Source: Spirochaetota bacterium (lineage in GTDB: Bacteria; Spirochaetota; JAGLSM01). From it: a stretch of 6,376 nucleotides of DNA. The stretch is from positions 1 to 6,376 of the forward strand of contig JAGLSM010000129.1 in the NCBI GenBank assembly GCA_023135745.1. Reading direction: 5' to 3'. The notes beneath the pieces were generated by a model. That model was not told the DNA's origin. It saw only the letters and a program-made list of their open reading frames with translations, and searched no databases. This document shows, piece by piece, positions 6,268 through 6,376 of the stretch (within the stretch, counting starts at the first letter, position 1; each line of letters starts with the position of its first letter). The position numbers and the translations under genes are program-made.

Positions 6268-6375
6268 TCACACATTTATTGAAAGGATTATGTTTTGATG
6301 TCTCTTTGCTGAATTGTAAAGAATTTCAGCGCCTTTTTTACCTGTTATAGCCCAATAAAATCTGTTTTGGATTAA
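6268..6375 (-). pseudogene. Truncated C-terminal fragment resembling a RhuM-family protein
   Basis: An open frame enters from the right edge and runs 35 codons to TGA. The translation contains QNRFYWAITGKKGAEILYNS, close to the pattern QNK-hydrophobic-x-(W/Y)AITGKTAAEIIYxRA that I recall from virulence-associated RhuM-family proteins. In that family the motif is followed by roughly PNMGLTxWKG and then about 100 more residues. Here the match fades in the segment HQNIILSINV and the frame stops. No RhuM-like continuation is visible in the other frames as far as the inverted repeat. I read it as the remnant of a truncated accessory gene. The rest lies outside the window, and the assignment is from memory of the motif only. 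Confidence 0.45.
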
Positions 6376-6376
6376 G

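Noticed and set aside
6309..6337. Plus-strand hairpin GCTGAA...TTCAGC followed by a T-run, resembling a terminator
   Set aside because: The stem is short and has a bulge, two bases separate it from the T-run, no plus-strand gene leads into it, and the bases are explained by the RhuM-like frame on the other strand.
6249..6350. Plus-strand 33-codon ORF starting GTG with GAGG upstream
   Set aside because: It is antisense to the RhuM-like frame, has no recognisable product, and is short enough to arise by chance.

Overview
The window is AT-rich, and all of its convincing genes lie on the minus strand. It is dominated by a complete six-gene operon for an Rnf complex, the membrane-bound, ion-translocating ferredoxin:NAD+ oxidoreductase. 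Read in the direction of transcription (right to left), the order is rnfC, rnfD, rnfG, rnfE, rnfA, rnfB. This CDGEAB order is the one known from Acetobacterium, clostridia and many other anaerobes; E. coli rsx has the order ABCDGE. The host is therefore most likely an anaerobic or fermentative bacterium using the standard code with Shine-Dalgarno initiation. The sequence does not fix the phylum.

Layout from right to left: (1) 6376-6268, the last 35 codons of a protein resembling the RhuM family, apparently cut short. (2) 6267-6048, a leader region with a perfect 7-4-7 inverted repeat, a strong ribosome binding site, and a 47-codon ORF with a GC-rich start that ends 4 nt before rnfC. (3) 6047-540, the rnf operon, where neighbouring genes overlap or lie no more than 6 nt apart. 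(4) 519-79, a short DtxR/MntR-type metal-dependent repressor 20 nt after rnfB, probably in the same transcript. (5) 78-1, AT-rich DNA with a promoter-like sequence pointing off the left edge.

The subunits fit the known complex. RnfC and RnfB carry the Fe-S clusters that handle NAD(H) and ferredoxin. RnfD and RnfG have the motifs for threonine-linked FMN. RnfA and RnfE are the paired membrane subunits with the conserved Cys residues of the intramembrane Fe-S centre. No apbE flavin transferase is in the window, so it must lie elsewhere.

The points most worth following are: RnfG has an extra, strongly basic C-terminal domain of about 145 residues; a metal-responsive repressor is appended to this iron-demanding operon and an inverted repeat lies at its front; a small translated-looking ORF abuts rnfC, whose own ribosome binding site is weak; and a relic of an accessory gene lies just upstream. 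I see no wholly new system here. The unusual material is the RnfG extension and the control region.
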